Assembly: GCF_005871165.1 (NCBI RefSeq)
Contig: NZ_SWKP01000006.1
Span: 494,630 to 558,629 of the forward strand
Source of the DNA: Maricaulis alexandrii
GTDB lineage: Bacteria > Pseudomonadota > Alphaproteobacteria > Caulobacterales > Maricaulaceae
DNA length: 64,000 bases
Direction of reading: 5' to 3'
Both the position numbers and the translations under genes were made by a program. Below the pieces are notes generated by a model. It was not told where the DNA came from, ran no database searches, and was given only the letters and a program-made list of their open reading frames with translations. Below are positions 45,799 through 55,149 of the stretch, piece by piece; the stretch's first letter is position 1; every line of letters starts with the position of its first letter.

Positions 45799-47249
45799 TG
45801 GACCTGACCGGACTCTGCACCCGTTTCGCCCTGCCCGGCCTGCTGGCCCTGTCCGCGCTGTTCGCACCGGCGCAGGCGCAGCCCGAGAGTGAGCGCTCTG
45901 CCGCCAACGCCCACCTGCCGCCCCGGATCGAACCGCCCGGCCCGGTGCCCGGGTTTGCGACACCCAATAACTGGACGGTGGAGCTGGACAACGGTTTGAA
46001 GATCACCTTCATCCCTTGGGGCATGACCCCGACCGTGGATATCCGGGTCGTCGTGCGCGCCGGCAATATTGATGAGGGCCAGAACACCTGGCTGTCCGAT
46101 CTCACCGTGGAAGCCATGGCCCAGGGGGCCGGCGGCCGCAGTGATGACGAGATCGCCGAAGCCTTCGGTGCGATGGGCGGCTCCCTGTCCTCCAGCGTGG
46201 TGACGGACCGGTCCACCTTTGCCAGCTTCGTCCTCGCCGAGCACGGCCCGGAGGCCCTGGCCCTGCTGGCTGAAACCGTCCGCGAGCCGGACTTTCCGCC
46301 GGAGCGCTTCGAGGCGGCCCGCACCACGATCATCCAACTGGCGGAAAGCTGGCGGCAGCAGCCGGCCATGCAGGGCATGGCCGCCGTGAACCTTTACCAG
46401 CATCCCGAGGATCATCCCTTCTACCGCACCATCCCGACCCGCGAGCAGCTGACCGGCTATTCGCTGAGGGATGTGCGCCGCTTTCATCGCCGGCATTTCG
46501 GGGCGGGACGCACCCACATCTACATCACCGGTCAATTCGACGCCGACGCGATGGAGGCCGCCGCACGCGAGGCCTTCAGCGACTGGGAACGGGGCCCGGC
46601 CGATGAGGGCATCGACGCCGCTCCGCAGGTCGGGAATGTGGTTCACCTGATCGACCGCCCCGGCGCGCCGCAATCGACCGTCTTCCTGACCTATCCCTTG
46701 CCGGGTATCGATTCAAAAACGGCCCCGGCCCTGGAAGTCATGGATGTCGTGATGGGCGGCATGATTGCCGGCCGCATGCTGGACACGGGTTATTCCTACG
46801 CCCCCCAGACCTATATCGACTGGGCGCGCGGTGGCGCGGCCTGGACCTATAGCGACGACATCGACACGGCCAACACGGTCGCCGCCATGCAGGATGTGCT
46901 GACCATGATCGACTATTCCCGCTTCCGCCCCCTGGGCACGGAGGGCGTTGCCGACTGGATGATCAGCCGTTTCATCATGTCCACCGGTGCCCGGTTCAGC
47001 CTGGTGGGCCAGATCGCCTTCCGCAATGCTTTCGACTTGCCCATCGACTATCTGGACACCTATGCCGACCAGATCCGCCGGGTCGACGAACATGCCGTGC
47101 TCAACCTGGCGCGGGAATACCTGACGCGGGACCGGCTGACCCTGGTGATTGTGGGCGATTTGGACCAGATCGAGGCGGGGCTCCGCGCGCTCCCGGCGCT
47201 GCAGGGCGCCCGCTTTGTGCGCCAGGATGCGGACGGCACACTGCACTGA
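45798..47249 (+). CDS. Secreted M16-like protein without zinc motif
   Basis: 483 residues with a signal peptide (up to about APAQAQ). The HxxEH is absent: where it should be, the protein reads LSDLTVEAMAQGAGGRS. The ESWRQQPAMQG and GAGRTHIYITGQF segments keep the M16 fold. Non-catalytic subunits like this partner the HxxEH subunit in mitochondrial-type processing peptidases and their bacterial relatives. It is translationally coupled to the catalytic gene. Confidence 0.92.
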   Translation: MDLTGLCTRFALPGLLALSALFAPAQAQPESERSAANAHLPPRIEPPGPVPGFATPNNWTVELDNGLKITFIPWGMTPTVDIRVVVRAGNIDEGQNTWLSDLTVEAMAQGAGGRSDDEIAEAFGAMGGSLSSSVVTDRSTFASFVLAEHGPEALALLAETVREPDFPPERFEAARTTIIQLAESWRQQPAMQGMAAVNLYQHPEDHPFYRTIPTREQLTGYSLRDVRRFHRRHFGAGRTHIYITGQFDADAMEAAAREAFSDWERGPADEGIDAAPQVGNVVHLIDRPGAPQSTVFLTYPLPGIDSKTAPALEVMDVVMGGMIAGRMLDTGYSYAPQTYIDWARGGAAWTYSDDIDTANTVAAMQDVLTMIDYSRFRPLGTEGVADWMISRFIMSTGARFSLVGQIAFRNAFDLPIDYLDTYADQIRRVDEHAVLNLAREYLTRDRLTLVIVGDLDQIEAGLRALPALQGARFVRQDADGTLH

Positions 47250-47321
47250 TCCCGGTCGCGATGCTTGCCGCACGGGACAAGGCCGCCTATCCGGCAGGCG
47301 TGACCATGACAGGACCGTCGC

Positions 47322-47981
47322 ATGCCCGCACCGCCCGAACTTGACGACCCGAAAGGTTTTGTCCGCCAGCATACGGCGCTGATGGCGCCGCCCCTGGTGC
47401 CGGAAGTCCAGCTCCATCTGGCCGTTGAAACGGTCGAGATCTGGCAACGCACGGAAGAGGCGCTGGGCGAGATGGGCCTGCCGCCGCCCTTTTGGGCATT
47501 TGCCTGGGCCGGTGGACAGGCTCTCGCCCGCTATTGTCTCGACCAGCCGGAGATTGTCGCCGGCAAACGCGTGCTCGATTTCGCCGCCGGCGGGGCAGTC
47601 TCCGGCATCGCCGCCATGAAGGCCGGTGCCGCCGCGGTGGAGGCCTGTGAACTGGACGCCTTCGCCATTGCCGCCATCGAGGCCAATGCCGATGCCAATC
47701 AGGTCCGCCTGGACACGCGGCTGGGCGATCTGGTCGGCACGGATGATGGCTGGGACGTCATTCTGGCCGGTGATGTGTTTTACGAAGCCGAGCCTGCACG
47801 ACTGATCGGCGGCTGGCTGGAACAGCTCAATGACCGTGGCGCCACAGTGCTGATCGGCGACCCCGGCCGTTCCTTCCTGCCCCAGGACAAGCTGGAGCGG
47901 CTGGCCGAGTACACCGTGCCGGTGACCCGCGACCTGGAAGACCGCGAAGTGCGCCATGCCAAGGTCTGGCGCTACCGTTAA
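47322..47981 (+). CDS. Class I SAM-dependent methyltransferase (ETFB-lysine/Nnt1-like)
   Basis: 219 residues from the ATG at 47322 (AGGA upstream). SAM-binding motif I is VLDFAAGGAVSGIAAMKAGA; the acidic motif is ACELDAFAIAAIEAN; the post-I stretch WDVILAGDVFYEAEPA resembles protein-lysine methyltransferases of the PrmA/ETFB class. The substrate is not certain. It follows the M16 pair by 72 bases. Confidence 0.85.
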   Translation: MPAPPELDDPKGFVRQHTALMAPPLVPEVQLHLAVETVEIWQRTEEALGEMGLPPPFWAFAWAGGQALARYCLDQPEIVAGKRVLDFAAGGAVSGIAAMKAGAAAVEACELDAFAIAAIEANADANQVRLDTRLGDLVGTDDGWDVILAGDVFYEAEPARLIGGWLEQLNDRGATVLIGDPGRSFLPQDKLERLAEYTVPVTRDLEDREVRHAKVWRYR

Positions 47982-48286
47982 GCCTGTGCCTCCCCGGCCA
48001 CACCCCGGCGCGAACACGGAAGTGTGTCATCCCGGGCCCTTGCCCCGGCCCGGGCATCGGGCTACTCCGCGCCCCTCGGATCAATCGGCAGAGGTAGAGC
48101 AGATCCATGACACGAACCATCCCATCCTGACGGGACGCTGATGCGCGTTCCGCTCCCGGAACACCCAATCCCGCGCGAGGCGGAGGCGGATTTCGGGCAC
48201 TCGACGCGTCACCCCGTTTGTTTGTGGATGTTTTCAACTCATGAGGACGGAACCTCTTCCCGCTCCGGCGCGGTTCCGCAACTGCC
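47982..48286. other. 305-base gap with a GC palindrome
   Basis: CCCGGGCC (48031-48038) and GGCCCGGG (48047-48054) form an 8-bp stem with an 8-base loop in a TGTCATCCCGGG context, the kind of intergenic palindrome common in this group of bacteria. I see no gene or clear promoter in the rest. Confidence 0.45.
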
Positions 48287-50071
48287 ATGTCCGACTCGCT
48301 CGAAATCAACGAAGAAGAAACGCGCGACCGCGTTCTGAACAATACCCAGGTCCTGGCCTATCTGGGCCGGCAATGGCGCCGTCGTCCCTGGCTGCTGGCC
48401 GGGATGATCGGCTTCATGAGCCTGGCGACGCTGACCGAACTCCTGATCCCGCTCGCCGCCGGCCGGCTGATCGACACGCTGGCCGCGGGTCCGCAGGATG
48501 ACGCCCATTGGGGTGCGCTGGGTCTCTATATCGGCGTTGCCGCCGTCTTCTATCTGTTCCGCCAATTGTCCTCGCGCTGCGAAGTCCCCTTCTCATCCGC
48601 CAACATGGCCGATTTGACGACCGAGGCCTTCTCGCGGGTCCAGCGCTTCTCGCTGGACTGGCATGCGAACACCTTCGCCGGATCGGTCGTGCGCAAGATC
48701 ACGCGCGGCATGTGGGCCTATGACAATCTGACCATGAATATCGTCTACGGGGTCGCGCCCTCGGTGGCGGTCATGCTGGGCATGGCCGGGCTGATGGCGA
48801 TCCGTTGGCCGATCGTGGGCGGTGTCGCCCTGGTTGTGATGATCGCCTTCGTCATCTCGAACCTGGCGCTCAGCCGCTACTATATCCGGCCGCAGAACAT
48901 CCGCTCCAACGCGCTGGACAGCCAGATCGGTGGTGCCCTGGCCGACGCCGTCGGCGGTATCGCCACGGTGAAGGCCTTCGGCGCGGAGGCGCGCGAGGAT
49001 GGACGCTTCCACGATCTCGCCTGGCGCTGGCGCACCGAGGCCAAGAAGACCTGGACGCGTTTCGTCAACTCCTGGCTGGTGAACATCGTCACCGATCTGT
49101 CGATGCAGGCCGCCCTGGTCGGGCTTCTGGTCTGGCAATGGTCGCGCGGTGCGGCGAGTGCCGGCGATGTCGTGGCCGCGCTGACCGCCTACATGATCGT
49201 CGCCTCCTATATGCGGCGTTTCGGCGAGCAGGTGCAGCAGGTCCAGAAATCCATGGACGAGATCCAGGACCTGGCCGTGTTCGACCTTCAGGAGCGCGAT
49301 GTGGAAGACCGCCCCGGCGCACGCGACTTCGTGCCGTCGAAGGGTGCCATCCGTTTCGACCAGGTCGGCTTCACCTATGCCGGTCAGGACCGTCCGCTCT
49401 ATTCCGATTTCTCGGTGTCCATCGCGCCCGGTGAGAAAGTGGCCCTGGTCGGCCCGACGGGATCGGGCAAGTCGACCTTCGTGAAACTGGTCCAGCGCCT
49501 CTATGACGTGAATGAGGGCCAGGTTGCGATCGACGGTCAGGATGTGCGGGATGTCACGCAGGACAGTCTGCGCCGGCAAATCGCCCTCGTGCCCCAGGAC
49601 CCGGCGCTCTTCCACCGGTCGATTGCCGACAATATCGCCTATGGCCAGCCCGGTGCGACCCGCGACGACGTCATCGAAGCGGCGAAGGCGGCCCATGCCG
49701 ATGCCTTCATCCGGCGTCTGCCCCAGGGCTATGACACGCTGGTCGGCGAGCGCGGGGTGAAACTCTCCGGCGGTGAGCGCCAGCGTGTGGCGATCGCCCG
49801 GGCGATCCTGGCTGATGCGCCCATCCTGATCCTGGATGAGGCCACATCGAGCCTGGACAATGAGACCGAGCGCGATGTGCAGGCGGCGATGGAGGCAGTG
49901 ATGGCCGGACGGACAACGATCCTGATCGCCCACCGTCTCTCCACCATCCGCGATGCCGACCGCATCCTCGTCTTCGAGCGCGGCCGCGTCGTGGAACAGG
50001 GCACGCATGAAGAGCTCGCGGCGAATGATGACGGGGTTTATGCCCGCCTCGCCGCGCTGGCCGCCGGCTAG
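48287..50071 (+). CDS. ABC exporter, fused membrane and ATPase domains
   Basis: 594 residues of the MsbA/lipid-exporter half-transporter type. Six membrane helices (about 30-320) precede the nucleotide-binding domain: Walker A GPTGSGKSTF, Q-loop VPQDPALFH, signature LSGGERQRVA, Walker B ILILDEATSSLD and the switch His in IAHRLST. Substrate is unknown; lipids, peptides or drugs are possible. The ribosome site before 48287 is weak. Confidence 0.93.
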   Translation: MSDSLEINEEETRDRVLNNTQVLAYLGRQWRRRPWLLAGMIGFMSLATLTELLIPLAAGRLIDTLAAGPQDDAHWGALGLYIGVAAVFYLFRQLSSRCEVPFSSANMADLTTEAFSRVQRFSLDWHANTFAGSVVRKITRGMWAYDNLTMNIVYGVAPSVAVMLGMAGLMAIRWPIVGGVALVVMIAFVISNLALSRYYIRPQNIRSNALDSQIGGALADAVGGIATVKAFGAEAREDGRFHDLAWRWRTEAKKTWTRFVNSWLVNIVTDLSMQAALVGLLVWQWSRGAASAGDVVAALTAYMIVASYMRRFGEQVQQVQKSMDEIQDLAVFDLQERDVEDRPGARDFVPSKGAIRFDQVGFTYAGQDRPLYSDFSVSIAPGEKVALVGPTGSGKSTFVKLVQRLYDVNEGQVAIDGQDVRDVTQDSLRRQIALVPQDPALFHRSIADNIAYGQPGATRDDVIEAAKAAHADAFIRRLPQGYDTLVGERGVKLSGGERQRVAIARAILADAPILILDEATSSLDNETERDVQAAMEAVMAGRTTILIAHRLSTIRDADRILVFERGRVVEQGTHEELAANDDGVYARLAALAAG

Positions 50072-50159
50072 GACCGGGGCGCCTGTCTGACACCTTCGTC
50101 ACTGGCGCCCCGATCCCCACCATGCTTTGCTGCCGCGATCCTGTTTCGTGAGAGTGTCC

Positions 50160-50993
50160 ATGCGCCTGCTTGCCCTGTTCAGCGTCTTTCTCCTCCTCGT
50201 CCCGGCCAGCTGGGCCGAGGATGATCATCCGCGCCCGTTCGACGGCAATTTCTCGGCCATGCCGGTGGTGGACACGGCCCTTGAAGAAGCCCGAGACAGC
50301 GACAAGCGCCTGCTGCTCGTGCTGGGCGCGAACTGGTGCCATGACAGTCGCGGTCTGGCGCATCATTTCGAGGATCCGGAACTCGCGGCCACGCTCGAGG
50401 CGCACTATGTGCTGCGCTATATTGATGTTGACTGGCGCAATGAAAACCAGGCCGTGTCCGCCCGTTTCGGTGTCCCGGCGGTCTATGCCACGCCGACTGT
50501 TCTGGTCATTGATCCGGACACGGAGGCCTTGCTGAACCGCGAGGACCGCTCCCGGTGGGGCTCGGCCGCCTCAACCCCCATCGAGGAAGCCCGGGACTGG
50601 TTTGCCCGCTGGGCCCAGGACATTCCGTCCCGCAGCGGCGTGCTGGAATCCTCGCTCATCTACCAGGCCATGCTGGTGGAGATCGATATTTTCGAGGAAG
50701 AAGAGGCGGAACGCCTGGCTACCGCCTATCGCGATATCGCCGCCTGGCGCGACGCGCCTGCGCCGGGCCGGCCGCCGGATTTCAGCGCGCTGGAACGGGA
50801 AGTGGAGACCTGGCGCCGCAGCCTGCCCCGGCAGGTCCAGGCCTTGCGCGGTCAGGCCCGCAGCCTGGTCGCCGCCGCCCTGTCCGACCTCGCTGATGGT
50901 GAGCCGATCACCCCGGAACTGGTCGCCCGGCTGGATATGGAAGATCCGGACCTGGCACTCGACTTCGAGCGTCACGAAAGCGAGGTCTGGTAG
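50160..50993 (+). CDS. Secreted thioredoxin-like protein with a one-cysteine motif
   Basis: 277 residues from the ATG at 50160. A signal peptide (MRLLALFSVFLLLVPASWA) precedes a thioredoxin fold. The active site reads LGANWCHDSRG: Cys60 is kept but the second cysteine is Ser63. The cis-Pro loop is YATPTVLVID. The C-terminal 120 residues are helical and Glu/Arg-rich. A reductase role is weakened by the missing Cys; holdase or isomerase roles are possible. The next gene starts 1 base after the stop. Confidence 0.85.
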   Translation: MRLLALFSVFLLLVPASWAEDDHPRPFDGNFSAMPVVDTALEEARDSDKRLLLVLGANWCHDSRGLAHHFEDPELAATLEAHYVLRYIDVDWRNENQAVSARFGVPAVYATPTVLVIDPDTEALLNREDRSRWGSAASTPIEEARDWFARWAQDIPSRSGVLESSLIYQAMLVEIDIFEEEEAERLATAYRDIAAWRDAPAPGRPPDFSALEREVETWRRSLPRQVQALRGQARSLVAAALSDLADGEPITPELVARLDMEDPDLALDFERHESEVW

Positions 50994-50994
50994 G

Positions 50995-51816
50995 ATGACG
51001 ACCTGCCCCTATTTCGAGATCCATGCCTTTGCCATTCCGGGCCGGGACTTCACCGGCAATCCGGCCGGGGTCTGCCTGATGGACGACTTCCCCGACGATG
51101 CCGTTCTGGCCGGCATTGCCGCCTCCAACAATCTGTCCGAGACGGCCTTCCTGGTGCCGCGCGGCGAGGATGTCTGGCATCTGCGCTGGTTCACCCCGTC
51201 CATTGAAGTGGATTTGTGCGGCCACGCCACGCTGGCAGCTGGCGCCGTGCTGTTCGCGACCGGCCGGGTGAAGGGCGACCACGCCGCCTTCGACACGCGG
51301 TCAGGCCAGCTCCGGGTCGGACGCGATACGGCCGGCTATGCCATGGACCTGCCGGCCATCGGCTTCAAACCGGCCGTGGCATCGCCCGCCCTTGCGTCCG
51401 CGCTTGGTCTGGAGACCGGCCCCCAGGCCGTCTTCAATGTCGAACGCATTCACGGCGCTTCCTACCAGATGTGGGTGATGGCCGATGAGGCCGCTGTGAA
51501 GCTGGCGGAACCCGATCACGGGCAGCTGCGCAAACTGGACACCAACATCATTCTCACAGCACCCGGTCAGGCGGTGGATTTCGTGTCCCGCTTCTTCGCA
51601 CCGGCGTCCGGCGTGGATGAGGACCCGGTCACCGGGTCCGCCCATTGCACGCTGACACCCTATTGGTCGGAGCGTCTGGGCAAGGGACGGATGACAGCCC
51701 GCCAGATCGGGCCGCGCCCGGGGGCGCTGGAGGTGGAAAACAAGGCGGGGCGCGTCGCCCTTTACGGCCACGCGCCCCGATTCCTGTCCGGAGAGATCAT
51801 TCTGGGTGATCAATAG
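50995..51816 (+). CDS. PhzF-family protein (isomerase/epimerase fold)
   Basis: 273 residues from the ATG at 50995. PhzF-like signatures: FEIHAFAIPGRDFTGNPAGVC at the start, the catalytic-type Glu in NNLSETAFLV (Glu49), RWFTPSIEVDLCGHATLAAG and DEDPVTGSAHCTLTPYW. Members isomerise or epimerise small acids; the phenazine role does not transfer. Its last 7 bases overlap the convergent gene at 51810. Confidence 0.92.
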   Translation: MTTCPYFEIHAFAIPGRDFTGNPAGVCLMDDFPDDAVLAGIAASNNLSETAFLVPRGEDVWHLRWFTPSIEVDLCGHATLAAGAVLFATGRVKGDHAAFDTRSGQLRVGRDTAGYAMDLPAIGFKPAVASPALASALGLETGPQAVFNVERIHGASYQMWVMADEAAVKLAEPDHGQLRKLDTNIILTAPGQAVDFVSRFFAPASGVDEDPVTGSAHCTLTPYWSERLGKGRMTARQIGPRPGALEVENKAGRVALYGHAPRFLSGEIILGDQ

Positions 51817-52271
51817 CGGCGGCCATGACGGCCACGCCCGCGGTCATGGTGGTCATCAAAGCGGTTGCGATAGGCATTGTGCCGGCCGCGCGGATACTCG
51901 AAGCGCACATTGATCCAGCGGCGCTCGCCCCAGCGGTCCATGACGTAGAAGCCACCATTGCGCGACCGGTAGACCGTGCCGGGCGTGTCGAACCGGTGGG
52001 TATCGAAACGGGCCGGGCTGTAACGGTCATTCCAGTGCCGGCTTTCATAGCGCCAGGCACGCGGCGGGCAATTGATCACCCGGCGGTCGCGATAATCCTC
52101 GCGCAGATCGGCCCGGCCCGTGGTGATCCGGCTGTCATGCCGGTCTTCACGCAGGTCCGGACAGGCGGCGGCATTGAGCACCCAGGTATCGGCGCTCGCG
52201 GAACCGGCAAAGGCCGCGGAACCGAGTGTCGAAAGCACCAGGGCGGCAGCAAGCGTTTTGATCGAAGTCAT
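51810..52271 (-). CDS. Secreted basic Tyr/Arg/His-rich protein
   Basis: 153 residues from the ATG at 52271 (MTSIKTLAAALVLSTLGSAAFAGSASA, a signal peptide). The mature part has two Cys (AACPDLRED, INCPPRAWRYES) and a tail rich in Arg, Asp, His and Tyr (WINVRFEYPRGRHNAYRNR). I do not recognise the family; a cell-envelope role is a guess. Its stop overlaps the PhzF gene by 7 bases. Confidence 0.7.
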   Translation of the reverse strand: MTSIKTLAAALVLSTLGSAAFAGSASADTWVLNAAACPDLREDRHDSRITTGRADLREDYRDRRVINCPPRAWRYESRHWNDRYSPARFDTHRFDTPGTVYRSRNGGFYVMDRWGERRWINVRFEYPRGRHNAYRNRFDDHHDRGRGRHGRRY

Positions 52272-52479
52272 GGCGTTTCCTTTCTTCGGCGACGAGCCTT
52301 CATGTCGGGATGCATTGAGCCATGACGCGGCTGAGCCCGGCTTGAATACCGTGTTCAGGGGACAGTCATCTTTGTGAACGTTAGATAGAAGACGGCCAAG
52401 CGCCTGGTTTCGTGTCGAAATCGGGCCATGTTTTGGGGCAGGAGCCGAACACCGGCGCAGACAGGGGACAGGAGCCGAC

Positions 52480-53823
52480 ATGACACCGCGTATAATCACC
52501 GCCGCAATTCTCGCCTGTTCATTGCCGGGATGGGCCCTGGCCCAGACGCAAGCGGCGGCACCGTCCCGCCTCGATGAACCCGCCCTGGAAGGCGCTCCGC
52601 CCGCTGACACCACCGAAGTTGCAGAGCGTCTGAGCAGTCGCGAGATCGGTAATTGGTTGCGCCAGGTCGGCAGCAAACCGCCCAAGCCGGAAGGCGGCGC
52701 CGCGCCGTCCCGCCGCTATACCGGCACGGATACCTGCCGCTGGGCCAATGATGGCGAATGCGATGATCCGGGCATCGGGACCGGAGCCTGCCAGCAGGGC
52801 ACGGACTATTCCGATTGCTGGCGCCTGGTGGAGGGCGTCGAGGACAATACCTGTCGCTGGGCCAATGATGGCGAATGTGATGAGCCGGGCTTCGGCACCG
52901 GCGCCTGCACCCAGGCCACCGACCTGGCCGATTGCGGCGACATCATCCATCTGCGTTTCCGCAATGACAGCTGCGAGACCGCCTTTGACGGCGTCTGCAA
53001 CGAGCCGGGCGTCGGCGACGGCACGTGCGAAGACCGCACCGACCGCGCCGATTGCTTCGGCCGGGATCGCCCCCTGACCATCAATGACCATTATTTCGGC
53101 CGGGACGACCGCGTCTTCATGGACACGACCGTCTTCCCTTGGGTGACGGTTGGCCAGGTGAGTTTCGATTCAGGCGGCGCCTGCACGGCAACCCTGATCG
53201 CCGATGACGTGCTGATCACCGCCGCCCATTGCATCGCCGACAATGGCCGCTTCGACATGCGCGGCACTTTCACCACCGGCTATGGCCGGCCGGGCGGCGC
53301 CGTGTCGGCCCGGGTGATCGACTATTTCGCCGACCCGCAATGGAATGAGCAGCGTTTCTCCTCGACCGATGATCTGGACGGGACGGACTGGGCCCTGCTA
53401 CGGATCGACACGCCGCTCGGTGCCGAGCTGGGGCATGTCGGCGTGCGCGGCTTGGTCGACACATCGGGCTCGAGAAGCGCCATGCGGGCCGATCTCTACC
53501 AGGCCGGGTACAGCTGGGACACGGGCACGCATCTGTCCGGCAATATCGGCTGCCACATGGTCCAGATCTATGACGACAACACGATGGCCCATGATTGCGA
53601 CACGACCCGCGGCGACAGCGGATCACCCTTCATGGTGCGCGAAGGCGACGAATACTTCGTGGTCGCGACGGATTCCAATTTCCGCTCCAATCCGAACGGC
53701 CCGATGATCTATATCGCCGCCCGCTCGGATCGCTGGATCCAGTATTACGAGGATTTCGTCGCCGGCCGCATCGGCCAGATGCGCCAGCAGCGCCCGGCGG
53801 GCGGTGTCAAACCGCCCAAATAG
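52480..53823 (+). CDS. Secreted trypsin-like serine protease with three Cys-rich repeats
   Basis: 447 residues, ATG at 52480 behind CAGGAG. A signal peptide (to about LAQ) is followed by three repeats of the exact pattern C-x7-C-x9-C-x8-C (Cys86/94/104/113, 125/133/143/152, 165/173/183/192), built on CRWANDGECD-type sequence. The trypsin domain has His250 (ITAAHC), Asp303 (TDWALLRID) and Ser380 (TRGDSGSPF), so the triad is complete. The repeats could mediate binding or activation. It is convergent with the esterase gene after 6 bases. Confidence 0.92.
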   Translation: MTPRIITAAILACSLPGWALAQTQAAAPSRLDEPALEGAPPADTTEVAERLSSREIGNWLRQVGSKPPKPEGGAAPSRRYTGTDTCRWANDGECDDPGIGTGACQQGTDYSDCWRLVEGVEDNTCRWANDGECDEPGFGTGACTQATDLADCGDIIHLRFRNDSCETAFDGVCNEPGVGDGTCEDRTDRADCFGRDRPLTINDHYFGRDDRVFMDTTVFPWVTVGQVSFDSGGACTATLIADDVLITAAHCIADNGRFDMRGTFTTGYGRPGGAVSARVIDYFADPQWNEQRFSSTDDLDGTDWALLRIDTPLGAELGHVGVRGLVDTSGSRSAMRADLYQAGYSWDTGTHLSGNIGCHMVQIYDDNTMAHDCDTTRGDSGSPFMVREGDEYFVVATDSNFRSNPNGPMIYIAARSDRWIQYYEDFVAGRIGQMRQQRPAGGVKPPK

Positions 53824-53829
53824 TGCGCC

Positions 53830-55083
53830 TCAGTCCTCGCCAAGCAGGTCGACCAGACCCGCAGCGAGCGCATGGCGCCAGCCGGCCACGTCATGTCCGC
53901 CAGCATAAAGGTGGCGGGTGACGGCATAGCCCTGGGCCTCCAGCGCGGCGGCGAAAAGGTGATTGGTGTCCAACATGACATGGCCGCCATTCGTGCTGGT
54001 CTCGACATATTCCAGCCGTCCGGCCGCCAGGAAGAAGCGGGGCCCCGGGGCGTCGATTGCGGGAATTCGGCGCGCCAGCCATTCCGGCGCCTCCCCGTCC
54101 GGTGACCAATAGTAACTGCCCGACAGGGAGATCACACCGGAGAACAGATCCGGATGCTCCAGTGCGGCCAGGCTGGCGACGAGACCCCGCCGTGAGGCCC
54201 CGCCCAGGATGACCGGACAATCCGGCCCGGCCAGGCCACTCGCCTCAAGCCAGGGGCGCAGTTCACGGGCCAGGAAGTCGACCTGGTCGGCATAGGCCCG
54301 CGCCGCACTGGCGGGATCGAGCTGGTCGATGAGAACAAGATGCGTCGGCGGGATCTGCCCGTCGCGTGCCAGATTGTGCAGCGTGTCCCGCGCCGGTGCC
54401 CGCTCCCCCCACAGGAAAGCGTCATAGAGAACCAGGACCGGTGCGCAGTCCCCGGCATCCGGCGCGCTTTGGATATGCAGGCTGACATCCCGCCCCAGCG
54501 CATCGCTGGACAGGATCTCTGCCTCCATCGCATCGGACCAGGACAGGACCGGCCGAATGGGCGCCATGTCCGGGGCCCGCTCCAGGCGGAGGACGGATTC
54601 AGCCGACGCGCCCCGCAAGCGGCGCGGATTGTGCGGATCGGACTGCCGGATCCAGCGTTCACCACGGCCTTCCAGGAAGGAATAGACCGCCTCGGTATCG
54701 GTTTGCACCTCCAGCTGGATCCACCAGATCGGCGTGCCCGGAAGGCGTTGCATGGGCAAGGTGAAATCGCGCCGGTAGTCGGTCACGGGCTGCCGGGCCA
54801 GCGGCGCCGCGATGACGCTGTCCAAGCGCACGCCATGGGCGTCGGGGGCAGACCGGTAGATGAAAGTGACCCGCGCCCGGCCCGGATCATCGTCCACCGG
54901 CTCAATGATCGGCAGGGGCCCGGCACTCAGACCATTCCAGACCAGTTCAACGGCCTGGGGCTGGACCGCCAGGCGCGCCTGGGCCGCCTGCAGGGCTGGC
55001 GGCAATTGCGCCATGGCCGGGCCCGCCAGCCAGGCCAGCACGACAAGGACCAGTATTCCCCCAAACCCCACACGCGGCCGCAT
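53830..55083 (-). CDS. Secreted esterase of the enterochelin-esterase-like family
   Basis: 417 residues. A signal peptide (MRPRVGFGGILVLVVLAWLAGPAMA) is followed by an early-set N-terminal part and an alpha/beta hydrolase (VSLHIQSAPDAGDCAPVLVLYDAF...). The nucleophile elbow is GGASRRGLVAS, and the catalytic His is in AGGHDVAGWRHAL. Similar enzymes hydrolyse siderophores or other esters; the substrate is unknown. It starts toward the YhhN gene, 66 bases away on the opposite strand. Confidence 0.88.
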   Translation of the reverse strand: MRPRVGFGGILVLVVLAWLAGPAMAQLPPALQAAQARLAVQPQAVELVWNGLSAGPLPIIEPVDDDPGRARVTFIYRSAPDAHGVRLDSVIAAPLARQPVTDYRRDFTLPMQRLPGTPIWWIQLEVQTDTEAVYSFLEGRGERWIRQSDPHNPRRLRGASAESVLRLERAPDMAPIRPVLSWSDAMEAEILSSDALGRDVSLHIQSAPDAGDCAPVLVLYDAFLWGERAPARDTLHNLARDGQIPPTHLVLIDQLDPASAARAYADQVDFLARELRPWLEASGLAGPDCPVILGGASRRGLVASLAALEHPDLFSGVISLSGSYYWSPDGEAPEWLARRIPAIDAPGPRFFLAAGRLEYVETSTNGGHVMLDTNHLFAAALEAQGYAVTRHLYAGGHDVAGWRHALAAGLVDLLGED

Positions 55084-55149
55084 GCCCGTGTCCCTTTTTC
55101 CAATTCGCCGCTCAGTCTAACGTCAACACAAAGAGCGGGGAGACCATCA

